A stretch of 64,000 nt of DNA from Methylomonas methanica (lineage in GTDB: Bacteria > Pseudomonadota > Gammaproteobacteria > Methylococcales > Methylomonadaceae), in assembly GCF_001644035.1 (NCBI RefSeq), contig NZ_LUUG01000065.1:1-64000 (forward strand), written 5' to 3'. Below the pieces are notes generated by a model, which did no database searches, was not told the DNA's origin, and saw only the letters and a program-made list of their open reading frames with translations. How positions within the stretch are numbered: position 1 is the stretch's first letter; every line of letters begins with the position of its first letter. Of the stretch, positions 41,703 to 53,611 are shown one piece after another. A program made the translations under genes and the position numbers.

Positions 41703-42446
41703 TCAACAATTAGAATTTAGAAATGTGTCGGCAAGCTTCAATTTCAATCTCTCCGCCCGAATCGTAAACACCATCACCAACTCTTCATCCTTTTGCAATG
41801 TCAGCGGCGTCGGCAGGCCGTCCGGGCCGGGTTGCTTACCGATAATCGGCTCGATGCAGACATACTCGGCTTTTTTATCGCTCCAAATACCAAATGCCAA
41901 CGCCAGATCTTCCGACAATGGCGAAATCTCGCAAATCATGGCGACCGTGTAATCCGCTGTGCTCAACTTGGCCGGTGCCGTTAGCGATTTTGCGTGGTGT
42001 ACCCTTAAGCTATCGTGCGGCAGTCCGGCGACCTCGATATGCGTATCCGCAATATCGATAATGCTGTCGGGAGAAATCGAAAAATAGGGATGAAAGCCGG
42101 GGCGAACCAGGGCGGTTTCCGACACCGCGCGAATGCGGGTGCTGACAGTCAGAGTTTTGCTGTTGAGTTCCGTCAGTTCCTGCCAATCGGTGATCACCTC
42201 GACGGTGCCCCAATTGACATCGGCCGGCGCGGTGAGGTTTTTTTGATGCGGCAGATCGCTGTCGCAAGGCGTTATGCGGTATTCGCCGTGTTTAATTGCA
42301 AAAGGCGGGGATAGTTCTTCAAAATTGGGAATGCACAGATACACGCCGCCGCGCGAGCCGCCGTCTGCTTTGTCGTGTAGGGGTTGGATAATATGAATGT
42401 CGTCTAACTGCCAGTTGATTAGGGTGCCCGTGTCGGTGAATTTCAT
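41703..42446 (-). CDS. Aldose 1-epimerase/hexose-6-phosphate mutarotase-like protein
   Basis: A 247-residue beta-sandwich protein of the galactose-mutarotase fold. Telling stretches are IPNFEELSPPFAIKHGEYRI (N-terminal histidine HGEYR), the VRPGFHPYFSI segment with the catalytic-type histidine and YVCIEPIIGKQPGPDGLPTPL with the C-terminal glutamate. It probably interconverts sugar anomers; the natural sugar is unknown. The start at 42446 is chosen since the longer N-terminus shows no family resemblance. Confidence 0.8.
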   Translation of the reverse strand: MKFTDTGTLINWQLDDIHIIQPLHDKADGGSRGGVYLCIPNFEELSPPFAIKHGEYRITPCDSDLPHQKNLTAPADVNWGTVEVITDWQELTELNSKTLTVSTRIRAVSETALVRPGFHPYFSISPDSIIDIADTHIEVAGLPHDSLRVHHAKSLTAPAKLSTADYTVAMICEISPLSEDLALAFGIWSDKKAEYVCIEPIIGKQPGPDGLPTPLTLQKDEELVMVFTIRAERLKLKLADTFLNSNC

Positions 42447-42726
42447 TGGGGAAAATGTATCCTGTACTTTAATGGTTTTACGGTATGAGGTGGGACGAGC
42501 GCCGCTGCATGCTTTGCAAGCGAGCTGCATTAAGCGGATTTTCTCGGTAAAAAAATGCCATGGCGGGTATTGTAAACAACGGGGCTGAGAAAATGGCGGA
42601 TTTCGGCTTGCCGTGCCGATATTTCCGCAAAGCTATGCGCCCAATTGACTAAAGATTTTCGCCATTTGTCGGACTATCGACCATGAGAAAATCAATCCGT
42701 AACCTCGGTTTTTCCAGGTAGAAACG

Positions 42727-43164
42727 ATGCAAGCAATCGATATTTTTTCCTTGAAAAGTCACGCCGGCGAATATCAAGACTGGCCGTTGCAGACGCAGTT
42801 ACTGATCAATAATCTCCCGAGTCCATGTTTTGTGCCCGGCTATCGGCTTCTACATCAATTTCAAATGCCAGCCCATGACTATCTCTTAATCTGCGATTGG
42901 GATTGCCCCTTTGAAGAAGCCACGGAGATAATCTTGCTGGATAGCCAGTTCAAGGTGTTGGCGGTGCGTTCGTTTGCTGTGCCCTACGGCTCTTTCTGGC
43001 TAGACGAGGTGTTGGTGCTGGACGAAGAAAATTTAAAACTTACGTTTTTTCAAGATGAGCATTGGCAAGTGACTATTACGCCGCATAACTTGCCTTGTTT
43101 GCACTTTTCAAGCAGAAGTTGGCTGCCAGCATTCAGAACGCGGATACAGTTGAAACGGCTTTAA
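42727..43164 (+). CDS. Hypothetical protein
   Basis: A 145-residue protein without signal or membrane helices. It has alternating strands (YLLICDWDCPFEEATEIILLDSQFKVLAVRSF) and several acidic loops. An AGGTAG site precedes the ATG. The family is not recognised, and no operon partner is close; the next 370 bases to 43532 hold no supported gene. Confidence 0.6.
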   Translation: MQAIDIFSLKSHAGEYQDWPLQTQLLINNLPSPCFVPGYRLLHQFQMPAHDYLLICDWDCPFEEATEIILLDSQFKVLAVRSFAVPYGSFWLDEVLVLDEENLKLTFFQDEHWQVTITPHNLPCLHFSSRSWLPAFRTRIQLKRL

Positions 43165-43532
43165 ATATTTTGAGTCTCCGCTTGGCGTCTCTCACAGTGA
43201 GTGTTGCGTCGGCCATAAGGGGTTTTCGGATCCGACTGATGCATTTGGATATCGAGCTGGTAAGCTAGCGTTCGCGAATCAAAATACTGCGATGCCAAGC
43301 CGTCGAATCCGGGGCTGAAAATAATAGTGCGGAGGAACGTGGCGGTAGGCGAGGGCGCGTTAACGCATGGCAAGGATGAGCGGCTATGCGTTACAATGTT
43401 GATATAAGTTTCAAGGAGGCAACACAGCATGAATGCGAACCCTTTCGATACGCTGCCTAAGCGCACTTGATTTAATTGCCGCCAGTTGCCGGCCCCGTTT
43501 TTCTCTTCAATCCTAACCTGCGAGCACACACC

Positions 43533-43778
43533 ATGCCAGAAAATATTTCCAATAATGCCCTAATCCTCGCCCTGCTATCCCTGAACGGCGAGATCGCTAT
43601 CCAAAAAGATTATCTGGAATCCGGCGAGATTCCCGAAGACGAAGTGACCGACGAGGAAGAAGTGCTGGACGATTTGGAGCAAGCCTTCATGGAATTTGTC
43701 GATGTTTACAAGGCGCGCGCCAAAGCCGATGACTCGTTGCCCAGCATCGAAGAATTGCTGGCCGGCGAAGAAGGCTAA
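43533..43778 (+). CDS. Small acidic hypothetical protein upstream of the yffB-dapE pair
   Basis: An 81-residue, highly acidic helical protein (IAIQKDYLESGEIPEDEVTDEEEVLDDLEQAF, ending EELLAGEEG). The start at 43533 avoids a 19-residue extension that overlaps the leader. It lies six bases before the ArsC-like gene, so it is part of the dapE operon. Function unknown. Confidence 0.7.
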   Translation: MPENISNNALILALLSLNGEIAIQKDYLESGEIPEDEVTDEEEVLDDLEQAFMEFVDVYKARAKADDSLPSIEELLAGEEG

Positions 43779-43784
43779 TAGTGC

Positions 43785-45250
<1,466 letters not shown>

Positions 45251-45611
45251 GAATCAGGTCCTTAAATATCGGCGCTCCCTCGCTGTGGGAGCCAGACACC
45301 CCGCACTAGATTGGCTGGAAGATTGCGTCCTTTTGAATCAAGGTTCAGGATTTTGCTCTTCCTCCGAGTCTTCATGCTCCTCACATCACGGTCGCTAATG
45401 CTTTGCCCAAATTGGCGGAAAGTGGCCGAAACACCGACATCGTCCCGCAGAAAATTGGGGCCCATCCTCAATCGCTGCTCGCGTCTGTTTTGACGCCGAA
45501 ATTTCGCCGGATACGAATCGTAACGGCCACGCTATACTCTTAAGGATAAATTTAGGTGTTAGTTCGGCCGACAGTTTGCTAAGGAATATTCCAATATCAA
45601 CAGGGGAAAGC
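45251..45611. other. Gene-free stretch between dapE and the CHASE-GGDEF gene
   Basis: About 360 bases with short open frames only on both strands and no family resemblance. No clear terminator or named operator was seen; it must hold the dapE terminator and the downstream promoter. Confidence 0.4.
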
Positions 45612-47933
45612 ATGATTAGTAGCCCTGCTCAACAAAAATTATTGGCGCGTTACCGGCATTATTATCCGGCTCTCCTGATGTTGTTGGTTTCGCTGTCGGC
45701 CTTGTTTCTGGCTTGGCAAGATCTAAACTGGCGTTATCAGCAGCGCTTGCAGGAATATTTCGATTTCGAAACCCAGCGCCTTACCAGCGACATCAGCAAA
45801 CGTATGGCTTTGCACGGCCAAACGCTCCGCAGTGCCGCCGGTTTATTTGCCGCTAGCCAAGAAGTGACTCGAGAGGATTGGCGCGCTTTTATCGAAATGT
45901 TGGAGTTGGATCGCAGCCATCCAGGGGTGCAAGGTGTGGGCTATGCGGTCCGGATTCCCGCCGGGCAGCTCGAACAACATATTGCTGATATTCGCCGGCA
46001 GGGTTTTCCCGACTATGTAGTCAATCCGTTAGAGCCGCGTGCCGAGTATTCCAGCATCATCTATTTGGAGCCGTTCAGCGGCCGCAATCTCCGCGCCTTT
46101 GGTTACGATATGTACTCCGAACCGATTCGACGCAGGGCGATGGAGCGCTCGCGAGACCACGGTGAGTTGGCCTACACCGGTAAAGTGGTTCTAATCCAGG
46201 AAACCAATGCTGATTTACAAGCCGGAATGTTGGCGTATTTTCCGGTGTATCGCAACGGCAGTATCCCGCAAACCACTGAACAGCGCCGCTCGGCTTTGCT
46301 GGGCTGGGTGTATATTCCGTACCGCATGAACGATTTGCTGAAAGCCATCCTGGGACAGGACTTATTGGCCTTGCGCCTGGAGATTTTCGATCAGGACGAT
46401 CTCAGCGCCGATGGCCTGCTCTACGATAGTCAGACCAGCTTGGTGCCGGCAGCGTTTAGAACCCAAGCGACTGCCATGACTCGCCGTCAACGCCTGGATT
46501 TGGGCGGGCATTTTTGGACATTGCGTTACAGTGCAATGCCGGCGTTCAGCAAGACCGCCAAATTCGAACCGCCCTGGGTTGAAGTGCTGGTGTTGGTGTT
46601 GATCAGTTTTTTGCTGTTTTTTATCACTTGGGCTTACATCAATGCACGCAGAAATGCGGCGATTGCCCAGCAATTGACCGAGTCGCTGCGGCAAAGTGAA
46701 AGTCGGTTTCGCAGTTTGTTCGAAAACTCGCCGGTGGCTTATCTGGCCGTAGATAGACACGGCAGTTTATTGGACGTGAATCCGCAATTGTGCGCGCTGC
46801 TGGACTATGGCAGAGATGAACTGATAGGCCGAAAACTGTTTGAATTTATTTCGCCGGAAACGGGGCAGGATTTTCAGCTAAAGCTGCAACTGCTCAATCA
46901 TTACGGTTTGCTGGAATGCGAATTGTCGCTGGTCACAAAATTAGGTCACATGCTGACCGTGATTCTCGACGGCCGCTTGCAGGGCGATAAAGCCCGTCCG
47001 GCGGTTATTCATTGCATTTTGACCAATATTACCGAACGCAAGCGCGCCGAGGATAAGCTGCAATTGGCGGCCAGGGTGTTTAGCGATGCGCATGAAGGCA
47101 TCACCATCACCGATGCGTCCGGCAATATTATCGATGCCAACCCGACCTTTTGCGCGATAACCGGCTATACCCGCGATGAAGTGATAGGCCGCAACCATAG
47201 TATTTTGCAATCGGGAAAACATGATGCGGAATTTTATAAAGACTTGTGGCAAACCCTGCAAACCGAGGGTTGCTGGCAAGGCGAAATCTGGAATCGCAAA
47301 AAAAGCGGTGAGCTGTATGTGGAACTGCTGACGATTTCAGCGATGCGCAATCGTACCGGCGAAATCATGAACTATGTCGGCCTGTTTTCAGACATTACCC
47401 AATCCAAGCTCCAGCAACAGGAATTGGAGCGCATGGCGCATCACGATCCGTTGACGCAATTGCCCAATCGTATCTTGTTCAACGATAGATTTCGCCAGGC
47501 CTTGGCGCGCTGCAAACGCGATAATACGCTGTTGGGCGTGGTGTATATGGACCTGGACGGTTTCAAACAGGTCAACGACCAGTTCGGCCATGAGGCCGGC
47601 GATATATTGCTGATCGAGGTGGCTAGCCGGATAAAGGCCAATCTGCGTGAGGATGACACGGTATGCCGATTGGGCGGTGACGAATTTGCTTTATTGATGG
47701 GGGGGCTCGAATCCAAAGCGCAGTGCGAACAGGCTTTACAGCGTGTTCATCAGGCGATTTCCCAGCCCTACTATGTCGGCGGGCAAACTGCGGTGATTGG
47801 CGTGAGTAGCGGTATCACCTTATGCCCGCTGGATATGGGTACGCCGGATTGTTTACTCAGTCACGCCGATCAGGCCATGTATCTTGCCAAACAGCATGGC
47901 CGCGACTGCTATGAATTTTTTGAGCTCGGTTGA
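45612..47933 (+). CDS. CHASE-PAS-PAS-GGDEF diguanylate cyclase
   Basis: A 773-residue membrane protein: one helix near residues 15-35, a periplasmic CHASE domain (about 70-280, with [14 protein letters not shown] and [14 protein letters not shown]), a second helix (about 305-330), two PAS domains (about 350-470 and 475-595), and a GGDEF domain with intact [11 protein letters not shown] and an REDD inhibitory site. It should sense an outside ligand and make c-di-GMP. The ATG at 45612 has an AGGGG site upstream. Confidence 0.93.
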   Translation: MISSPAQQKLLARYRHYYPALLMLLVSLSALFLAWQDLNWRYQQRLQEYFDFETQRLTSDISKRMALHGQTLRSAAGLFAASQEVTREDWRAFIEMLELDRSHPGVQGVGYAVRIPAGQLEQHIADIRRQGFPDYVVNPLEPRAEYSSIIYLEPFSGRNLRAFGYDMYSEPIRRRAMERSRDHGELAYTGKVVLIQETNADLQAGMLAYFPVYRNGSIPQTTEQRRSALLGWVYIPYRMNDLLKAILGQDLLALRLEIFDQDDLSADGLLYDSQTSLVPAAFRTQATAMTRRQRLDLGGHFWTLRYSAMPAFSKTAKFEPPWVEVLVLVLISFLLFFITWAYINARRNAAIAQQLTESLRQSESRFRSLFENSPVAYLAVDRHGSLLDVNPQLCALLDYGRDELIGRKLFEFISPETGQDFQLKLQLLNHYGLLECELSLVTKLGHMLTVILDGRLQGDKARPAVIHCILTNITERKRAEDKLQLAARVFSDAHEGITITDASGNIIDANPTFCAITGYTRDEVIGRNHSILQSGKHDAEFYKDLWQTLQTEGCWQGEIWNRKKSGELYVELLTISAMRNRTGEIMNYVGLFSDITQSKLQQQELERMAHHDPLTQLPNRILFNDRFRQALARCKRDNTLLGVVYMDLDGFKQVNDQFGHEAGDILLIEVASRIKANLREDDTVCRLGGDEFALLMGGLESKAQCEQALQRVHQAISQPYYVGGQTAVIGVSSGITLCPLDMGTPDCLLSHADQAMYLAKQHGRDCYEFFELG

Positions 47934-47983
47934 GTCCGCTCTGTAAGTATTTAATTTTTTCAACTAAACAAGAGGATATTGCT

Positions 47984-48718
47984 ATGCGTTGCCACCAAGT
48001 CGACTATCAAATTATCGGCCATGACATTCAAATGGTCGAAGTTGAACTCGATCCCAAGGAAACGGTGATTGCCGAAGCGGGGGCGATGACCTATCTTGAG
48101 CAGGATATCGACTTCGAAGCCAAGATGGGCGACGGTTCCGGTGGGGTGATGGATAAGCTGTTTGGTCTTGGCAAGCGTATGTTGACCGGCGAATCGGTGT
48201 TTCTGACCCATTTCACCAACAGCGGCGTTCAAAAGCGGCGCGTGGCTTTTGCCGCGCCGTTTCCCGGCTCGATTGCGGCTTTGAATTTGGCCGAACTGGG
48301 CGAGGAAGTGATTTGTCAAAAATCGGCGTTTTTGGCGGCGGCATTCGGCACTCAAGTTGACATTGCCTTCAACAAACGCCTGGGTAGCGGCTTTTTCGGC
48401 GGTGAAGGCTTTATTCTGCAACGGCTGCGGGGTGACGGTATGGCGTTTATTCACGCCGGCGGCACGGTGATTCGCAAGGAATTGCGCAACGAAACCTTGC
48501 GTTTGGATACCGGTTGTTTGGTGGCGTTTAGCGGCGACATCGATTACAACATCGGCATGAGCGGAGGCTTGAAAAGCATGCTGTTCGGAGGTGAAGGCTT
48601 ATTTCTAGCGACGCTAAAAGGTACGGGTTCGGTGTGGATCCAGAGCATGCCGTTTTCGCGCTTGGCGGAGCGGGTGTTGAGCCAATACAAGCCGCCCATC
48701 GGTCAAGATAGCCAGTAG
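47984..48718 (+). CDS. AIM24/TIGR00266 family protein
   Basis: A 244-residue beta-rich protein: [61 protein letters not shown] and [13 protein letters not shown], the usual signature of the AIM24-like family. The bacterial role is unclear; yeast Aim24 is mitochondrial. An AGAGGA site precedes the ATG. It converges with radC ten bases apart. Confidence 0.9.
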   Translation: MRCHQVDYQIIGHDIQMVEVELDPKETVIAEAGAMTYLEQDIDFEAKMGDGSGGVMDKLFGLGKRMLTGESVFLTHFTNSGVQKRRVAFAAPFPGSIAALNLAELGEEVICQKSAFLAAAFGTQVDIAFNKRLGSGFFGGEGFILQRLRGDGMAFIHAGGTVIRKELRNETLRLDTGCLVAFSGDIDYNIGMSGGLKSMLFGGEGLFLATLKGTGSVWIQSMPFSRLAERVLSQYKPPIGQDSQ

Positions 48719-48728
48719 CGGTTAAACA

Positions 48729-49403
48729 CTAAAGCAAGCCGTGTTCGGCGAACGAAAAAGGCTGGCCGTCGCCGACGATGAAATGATCCAACACGCGAAT
48801 ATCGAACAGGGCTAGGGCCTGTTTCAGTTTGTCGGTGATTTGTCTATCCGCTTGGCTGGGTTCATTGATGCCGGAAGGGTGGTTATGCGCGAAAATCACG
48901 GCGGCTGCGTGGTGAAACAAGGCCCGTTTCGCTACCTCGCGCGGATAGACGCTGGCGCCGTCGATGGTCCCTCTGAATAATTCTTCCCATTGAATCACCC
49001 GGTGCTGATTGTCCAGAAACAGGCAGGCGAATACTTCGAAACTATAGCTGCGTAATTGGGCGCTGAGATAAGCGCGGGTGATGTCCGGGCTGGTCAAGGC
49101 GTTGCCGCGTTGCAGGATCTCGGCGAAATGGCGGCGGGCCATTTCCAGCACCGCTTGCAACTGGGCGTATTTCGCATCACCCAAACCGTTACTCTGGCAA
49201 AAGCGCTGTTGATCGGCGCCGAGCAATGCCTGTAAGGAACCGTATTCTCTCAACAAGTCTCGGGCCATATCCACCGCCGATTTGCCGGGCGTGCCGGTAC
49301 GCAGAAAAATCGCCAGTAGTTCGGCGTCGGTCAGTGCGGTAGCGCCGCGTTGCAACAGTTTTTCGCGGGGACGTTCATCCGCAGGCCAGTTCTTTATGCT
49401 CAT
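48729..49403 (-). CDS. radC: RadC family protein (JAB/MPN domain)
   Basis: A 224-residue protein. The N-terminal half has a helix-hairpin-helix-like region ([21 protein letters not shown]); the C-terminal half has the JAMM metal motif ([16 protein letters not shown]) with a preceding glutamate. RadC is annotated as DNA repair, but its biochemical action is unresolved. The ATG at 49403 has a GGAGG site and is preferred over a TTG one codon earlier. Confidence 0.95.
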   Translation of the reverse strand: MSIKNWPADERPREKLLQRGATALTDAELLAIFLRTGTPGKSAVDMARDLLREYGSLQALLGADQQRFCQSNGLGDAKYAQLQAVLEMARRHFAEILQRGNALTSPDITRAYLSAQLRSYSFEVFACLFLDNQHRVIQWEELFRGTIDGASVYPREVAKRALFHHAAAVIFAHNHPSGINEPSQADRQITDKLKQALALFDIRVLDHFIVGDGQPFSFAEHGLL

Positions 49404-50319
49404 CAACTCCTCCGGGCCGTTAATTGTTGATTTTAAGCATAGAAGAACTGCTCAGAGTTTGCCATAAGGCGAAATCTAAAGGTTTAAAGGCTATTTGCAG
49501 AATGAGGTTGGATTTATGGCCGACAGTCTTGATCGTTGAATTTGATCAACTGGTTGGAATTTGACTTTCGGATATCTCTTGGCTTGGTTGATTAGAGATT
49601 GATCGTCTTGTTACGGCCGATTCTGTTGAAAAAATCGGTTTTCAGTCAATTTAGGCCAATTTTGACAGCGTTATAATTCTTAACCTATTGTTTTTAATGA
49701 CTAATAATTTTTATAAAAAGAGCATTTTTGCAAAACTGCCCTTTTTCAACACAATCGGCCAAAAGCTGTCTCCGATCAAGCAATTTCAATGGCATCTAAG
49801 GCTTCGTTTACCGCCATATGATAGTCAGCGCATAAGCGATAGCGTCATGCATCGAGAGGCTTACCCATGGCGGCGGATGACGCTACGCTTTTTTTCCCTA
49901 CGGCCCTGTCGGGTTACGCTACCTGACTGACAATGAGTTTCTTGGATAAGCTCAAGTTATGACTAAAAGGGTAATTGCTAACCTGGGAAAAAATGGAATT
50001 TAACTTGGATATAACCCCAGTTATCCAGTTAAATTAAACTATGTTATTTATATTATTAGATAGTGTCGGTTCTTTGCTAAATAACACAGTTTAATAAAAA
50101 GTTATTCTGTTGGTAACAATGCTCCCTTATTTTTTCCCGTTAATTTAACGCCGAATAGCTATTAAGATATTGTTTTAATAAATTATTTTATCTGCTCTAG
50201 TAAGTAATCTGATAGCAATTTTTATTGATTTTTAATTGGCGCGTTTAATGCTTGAAACGCGACAGGATTAAAAATAATCTTACAAAATAACAATTTTGAC
50301 TTAATAGCAAGGATAACGC
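49404..50319. other. AT-rich gene-free region upstream of the VPxPA-CTERM gene
   Basis: About 915 bases without a supportable gene; an open frame at 49688-49930 shows no family features. A hairpin with arms TTTAACTTGGATA (49999-50011) and TATCCAGTTAAA (50022-50033) stands out, and the last 250 bases are very AT-rich, as expected for a regulated promoter of a surface-protein gene. Confidence 0.45.
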
Positions 50320-51144
50320 ATGAATCATTCTAAATACTCCTTTACTAAACTATTGGCAGCGTTATCGCTTGCGCCTATAGGTTTCATCACGCCGTTATCA
50401 GCGCATGCCACGGTATTGCAAGCCAGTAGTGGTGGAACCTTTACCTTTAACCTGGACAGTGCCGCTCTAGGAAACTATGCATTTGGCAGTGTTTTAGGCA
50501 CTAACAACTACTACATATCATCATTTTCCAATACCGCAGCGTCTGATCCCACAGTAGTCTCAGCTGCTGCTTTCTCTTCCACTATCGGTGCAACTCCAAT
50601 TTCAGCGACTGATTTGGTTCATGACCTTACCCCGGTCGGCACTAATCCAGTCGGTCAGCTTGCCGGACGGCATGTCCAAGCAACCACGGCAGGTTTTAGC
50701 ATAGATTCAAGCACGCTGGCTGGGGTTGCCGGTGAAAAGCTGGGTATGACCGGTATGCAAGGTTTTTATATTCCGAACTTTAATGGCAGCCCAAGCAAAA
50801 TGTATACTGGCGATTTTTCGCTTCAGTTTGATTCTACCCGAACCAGCAATGGCAGATCAGGGTGGTACTTGAATAATAACGCTGGTTTTACTCTGGCTAC
50901 CTATGATTTAGCAAATTTAAATGCAACCGTTAGTGATGCAAATAATTGGCTATTAACTGGCGACCTGTTGGTGGCCCCAAGCTTAGCAAACATGCTGGCA
51001 GGGCCCGCTTATACTGACGTGGGTGGTTTTCGGTTAGGGGTTGGTTCGTACAGCGTATCGTCTGTTCCAGTGCCCAGCGCAGTTTGGCTCTTCGGTAGTA
51101 CAATTGCCGGTTTTATTGGAATTAAACGTCGTAAATCTGCGTAG
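50320..51144 (+). CDS. VPxPA/PEP-CTERM-sorted secreted protein
   Basis: A 274-residue protein with a signal peptide (to about residue 30, ending in SAHA), a threonine/serine/asparagine-rich beta-type mature part, and a C-terminal VPVPSAVWLFGS motif, a hydrophobic helix and an RRK tail. This is the VPLPA-CTERM variant of the PEP-CTERM exosortase signal, seen in biofilm/EPS-forming Gram-negatives. The body has no recognised domain. The exosortase itself is not in the window. Confidence 0.9.
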   Translation: MNHSKYSFTKLLAALSLAPIGFITPLSAHATVLQASSGGTFTFNLDSAALGNYAFGSVLGTNNYYISSFSNTAASDPTVVSAAAFSSTIGATPISATDLVHDLTPVGTNPVGQLAGRHVQATTAGFSIDSSTLAGVAGEKLGMTGMQGFYIPNFNGSPSKMYTGDFSLQFDSTRTSNGRSGWYLNNNAGFTLATYDLANLNATVSDANNWLLTGDLLVAPSLANMLAGPAYTDVGGFRLGVGSYSVSSVPVPSAVWLFGSTIAGFIGIKRRKSA

Positions 51145-51423
51145 TTTCTAGATCTCTTTAAAGAGAGATTGGCCAAGGATGGCTTCCACACCACATTCCT
51201 GCTGACTATCCCTTCCCATTCGATTAGCCTTGACCATTCAAGGCCTAACGATTATCCCTTTTTATCCAGATAGAAAGGAAATTTCAAGCTCGAAAATCCC
51301 TTCAAAAAATTGGAGAGAATCTACTTGAAGCGGTAGTTTGATTACCATATTGCCCCTAAACATGAAAAATCAGCAATAACTGGTTACTTGAAAATTCGTT
51401 CGATCACTAGGGCTGTTGCCGTT

Positions 51424-51657
51424 TTACATGGGCAACCATATAAAAGCGCAAGCCAAAGCGATGACGCTTTCAAAATTGCGTTTCAGTTTGTCATACCGCG
51501 TCGCGATGGCTCTGAAATGTTTCAGCCTTGCAAACACATTTTCAACCAGGTGGCGATACTTGTAGAGGCACCAATCCACAGCATCGTTGCCAATGGTCGA
51601 ATTCTGCTTTCTTGGAATGATTGGCTCAGCACCTTTCTCTCGAATTTGAATCCGTAA
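51424..51657 (-). pseudogene. IS5-family transposase C-terminal remnant
   Basis: On the minus strand the frame reads the end of a DDE transposase: IREKGAEPIIPRK, then YKYRHLVENVFARLKHFRAIATRYDK and a closing ALACAFIWLP before the stop at 51424. The catalytic E region (LVENVFARLK) is typical of IS1031/IS427-like members. The upstream part is missing beyond about 51657. An AGGGCTGTTGC sequence near 51409 looks like the IS end, just past the stop codon. It is unrelated to the complete IS nearby. Confidence 0.75.
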
Positions 51658-51923
51658 GGGTTGGTGGCCTCAACCTATCGGCCAAAAGCGGACCGCTGTG
51701 CTTCGGCCCCAGTGACCGCAGTGGAATGGATAGCCGCCTATGGTGTTTATGATTGCACGACCGGGGCAGGTTTTTGCGTAGCCTCGATGTAGCGTTAGCG
51801 GAATCGAGGTTGTCGACTAACATCGGCAATTTTTAAGGATGTTGGCCTTCGAATGCTCGATTCCATGGAGGCTACTTGCTTTTTTCAGGATGTCTATTAC
51901 GACCTCCATATCACGAATCATGG
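51658..51923. other. Gene-free stretch between IS remnant and chaA
   Basis: About 265 bases with no gene. A CCTCGAT...ATCGAGG inverted repeat lies near 51782-51809. This may be flanking DNA brought in or scrambled by the older IS5-type insertion. Confidence 0.35.
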
Positions 51924-52258
51924 TTAGAACAGCAGTAGACCGAACACAGCAAACACCGTCAGGTGCACGTATCCTTGAATCAGTGACGTGCGCTGCCCAT
52001 TGAAAGTCAGCACGCTCAAGGCTGCGGTGATGATGAAAAGCACGATTTCTGCGTTGGTGATTCCCATAATCACCTGTTTCCCGGTGATCAAACCAATGAC
52101 CAGAACCGCCGGAACAGTTAGGCCAACGGTGGACACGAAGGCGCCTAGACAGAGATTGATGGCCCGCTGCATTTCATCGTTCATGGCCGCCTTGACAGCT
52201 GTGATCGACTCTGGCGTAAATACAATGATGGCTATGAAAACCCCACCCACGGCGATAG

Positions 52259-53611
52259 CAGGCTGGTGAAAAACTCCCAAAGCCGCAGTCATCAAGGCAC
52301 ATGGCCTCACCAAACAGGTAAAATAAGGCATCTAAATTGGAGAGGCTCCTATGCGCGGACACGATGCCATTCAGAACAGTTGGTTCAGCTATGTCAGCCT
52401 GGAAGACCGCATTCCCAAACAGCATCCGTTACGTCGTTTACGTCTCTTGGTTGACGGCGTTTTGGCCTCAATGGATGCGGTTTTTGCCGAACGTTATTCA
52501 CGCACGGGGCGTCCGTCGATTGCCCCCGAGAAACTGTTGCGGGCCCTATTGTTGCAAGTGATCTATACCCTCCGTAGCGAACGGCAGTTGATGGAACAGT
52601 TGGACTACAACCTGCTGTTTCGCTGGTTTGTCGGTCTGGGTATTGACGATACGGTGTGGGAGCGCAGCGTCTTTAGCGCCAACCGCGAACGCCTACTGTC
52701 TGAAGCCTTGAGCCGCGAATTTTTCACCCGAGTGCTGGCCATTGCCGAATGGCAAAACCTGGTGTCCGACGAACACTTCAGCGTCGACGGCAGCCTGATC
52801 GAAGCCTGGGCTTCACACAAGAGCTTTGTGAAAAAAGACGGCAGCGGCCCCGACAAACCGGCGGGGCGCAATCCCGACGTCGATTTCAGCGGTGAAAAGC
52901 GCAGCAACGCTACCCATCAAAGCACGACCGATCCCGAAGCCCGGCTTTACAAAAAAGGCGAATTCACCGACGCTAAACTGCGTTACATCACCCACGCCCT
53001 GTCCGAGAACCGCAACGGCCTGATTGTCGATGTCGAAACCACCCAGGCCACCGGCACGGCGGAAATCGAAGCCGCCCAAAAGATGATCAAACGCCGCGTC
53101 CCCCAAGGGGGTAGCGTCGGCGCCGATAAAGGCTACGACCAAGTGGGATTCGTCACCGAACTCAAAGCACGAGAGGTCAAAGCCCATGTCGCCCGTAAAA
53201 AGACCGGCAGTGCCGTCGATGGCCGCACCGCCCGTGGCAAAGGCTACGCCCAAAGCCTCAAGCGCCGCAAAATCGTCGAAGAAGCCTTCGGCTGGATCAA
53301 GACCGTTGGGGGCTTGCGTAAAACCCGTCATATCGGCTTAGCCAAAGTGGCCGGTCAAGCCTTGTTTTGCTTTGCTGCCTACAACTTGACGCGGCTGCTG
53401 AACTTACTGGTGTTCACGCCGAAACCTAGGTGGGCTACGCCCACCTAGGGCGAAGTGCGCCTGAATACCGTCCAATGACGGCCTCAGGCGGATAAAAAGC
53501 CCTTGAAACGAGGGCAAATTCGCTAAAACTCGGTTTGATGGCCGATTTCAACGCAAAAAATTACCGCAGGCTTGGGTAAGGGGAAATATTCGGGAGTTTT
53601 TCACCAGCCTG
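52259..53611 (+). mobile_element. Complete IS, 1,353 bp, inserted in chaA
   Basis: Ends are perfect 20-bp inverted repeats (52259-52278 and 53592-53611, CAGGCTGGTGAAAAACTCCC and its complement), flanked by ATAG direct repeats (52255-52258 and 53612-53615) as target-site duplication. If the outermost base is assigned to the target, the duplication is 5 bp. It carries a single transposase gene reading opposite to chaA. IS5 family is likely from the protein; the subgroup is not certain. Confidence 0.92.
52351..53448 (+). CDS. DDE transposase of the IS in chaA
   Basis: A 365-residue IS5-type transposase: N-terminal PLRRLRLLVDG and GRPSIAPEKLLRALLLQVIYTLRSERQLMEQLDYNLLFRWFVGL, DDE residues in HFSVDGSLIEAW, VGADKGYDQ and KIVEEAFGWIKTVGGLRKTRH. 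The frame is intact, so the element may still be active. A GGAGAGG site precedes the ATG. Confidence 0.95.
   Translation: MRGHDAIQNSWFSYVSLEDRIPKQHPLRRLRLLVDGVLASMDAVFAERYSRTGRPSIAPEKLLRALLLQVIYTLRSERQLMEQLDYNLLFRWFVGLGIDDTVWERSVFSANRERLLSEALSREFFTRVLAIAEWQNLVSDEHFSVDGSLIEAWASHKSFVKKDGSGPDKPAGRNPDVDFSGEKRSNATHQSTTDPEARLYKKGEFTDAKLRYITHALSENRNGLIVDVETTQATGTAEIEAAQKMIKRRVPQGGSVGADKGYDQVGFVTELKAREVKAHVARKKTGSAVDGRTARGKGYAQSLKRRKIVEEAFGWIKTVGGLRKTRHIGLAKVAGQALFCFAAYNLTRLLNLLVFTPKPRWATPT

Noticed and set aside
43161-43529. Leftward frame between the hypothetical gene and the dapE operon
   Set aside because: Composition is not gene-like and no motif is present; it overlaps the leader of the small acidic gene.
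49688-49930. Open frame upstream of the VPxPA-CTERM gene
   Set aside because: No ribosome-binding site or recognisable domain; it contains repeat-like sequence near 49860-49930 that resembles a decayed REP.
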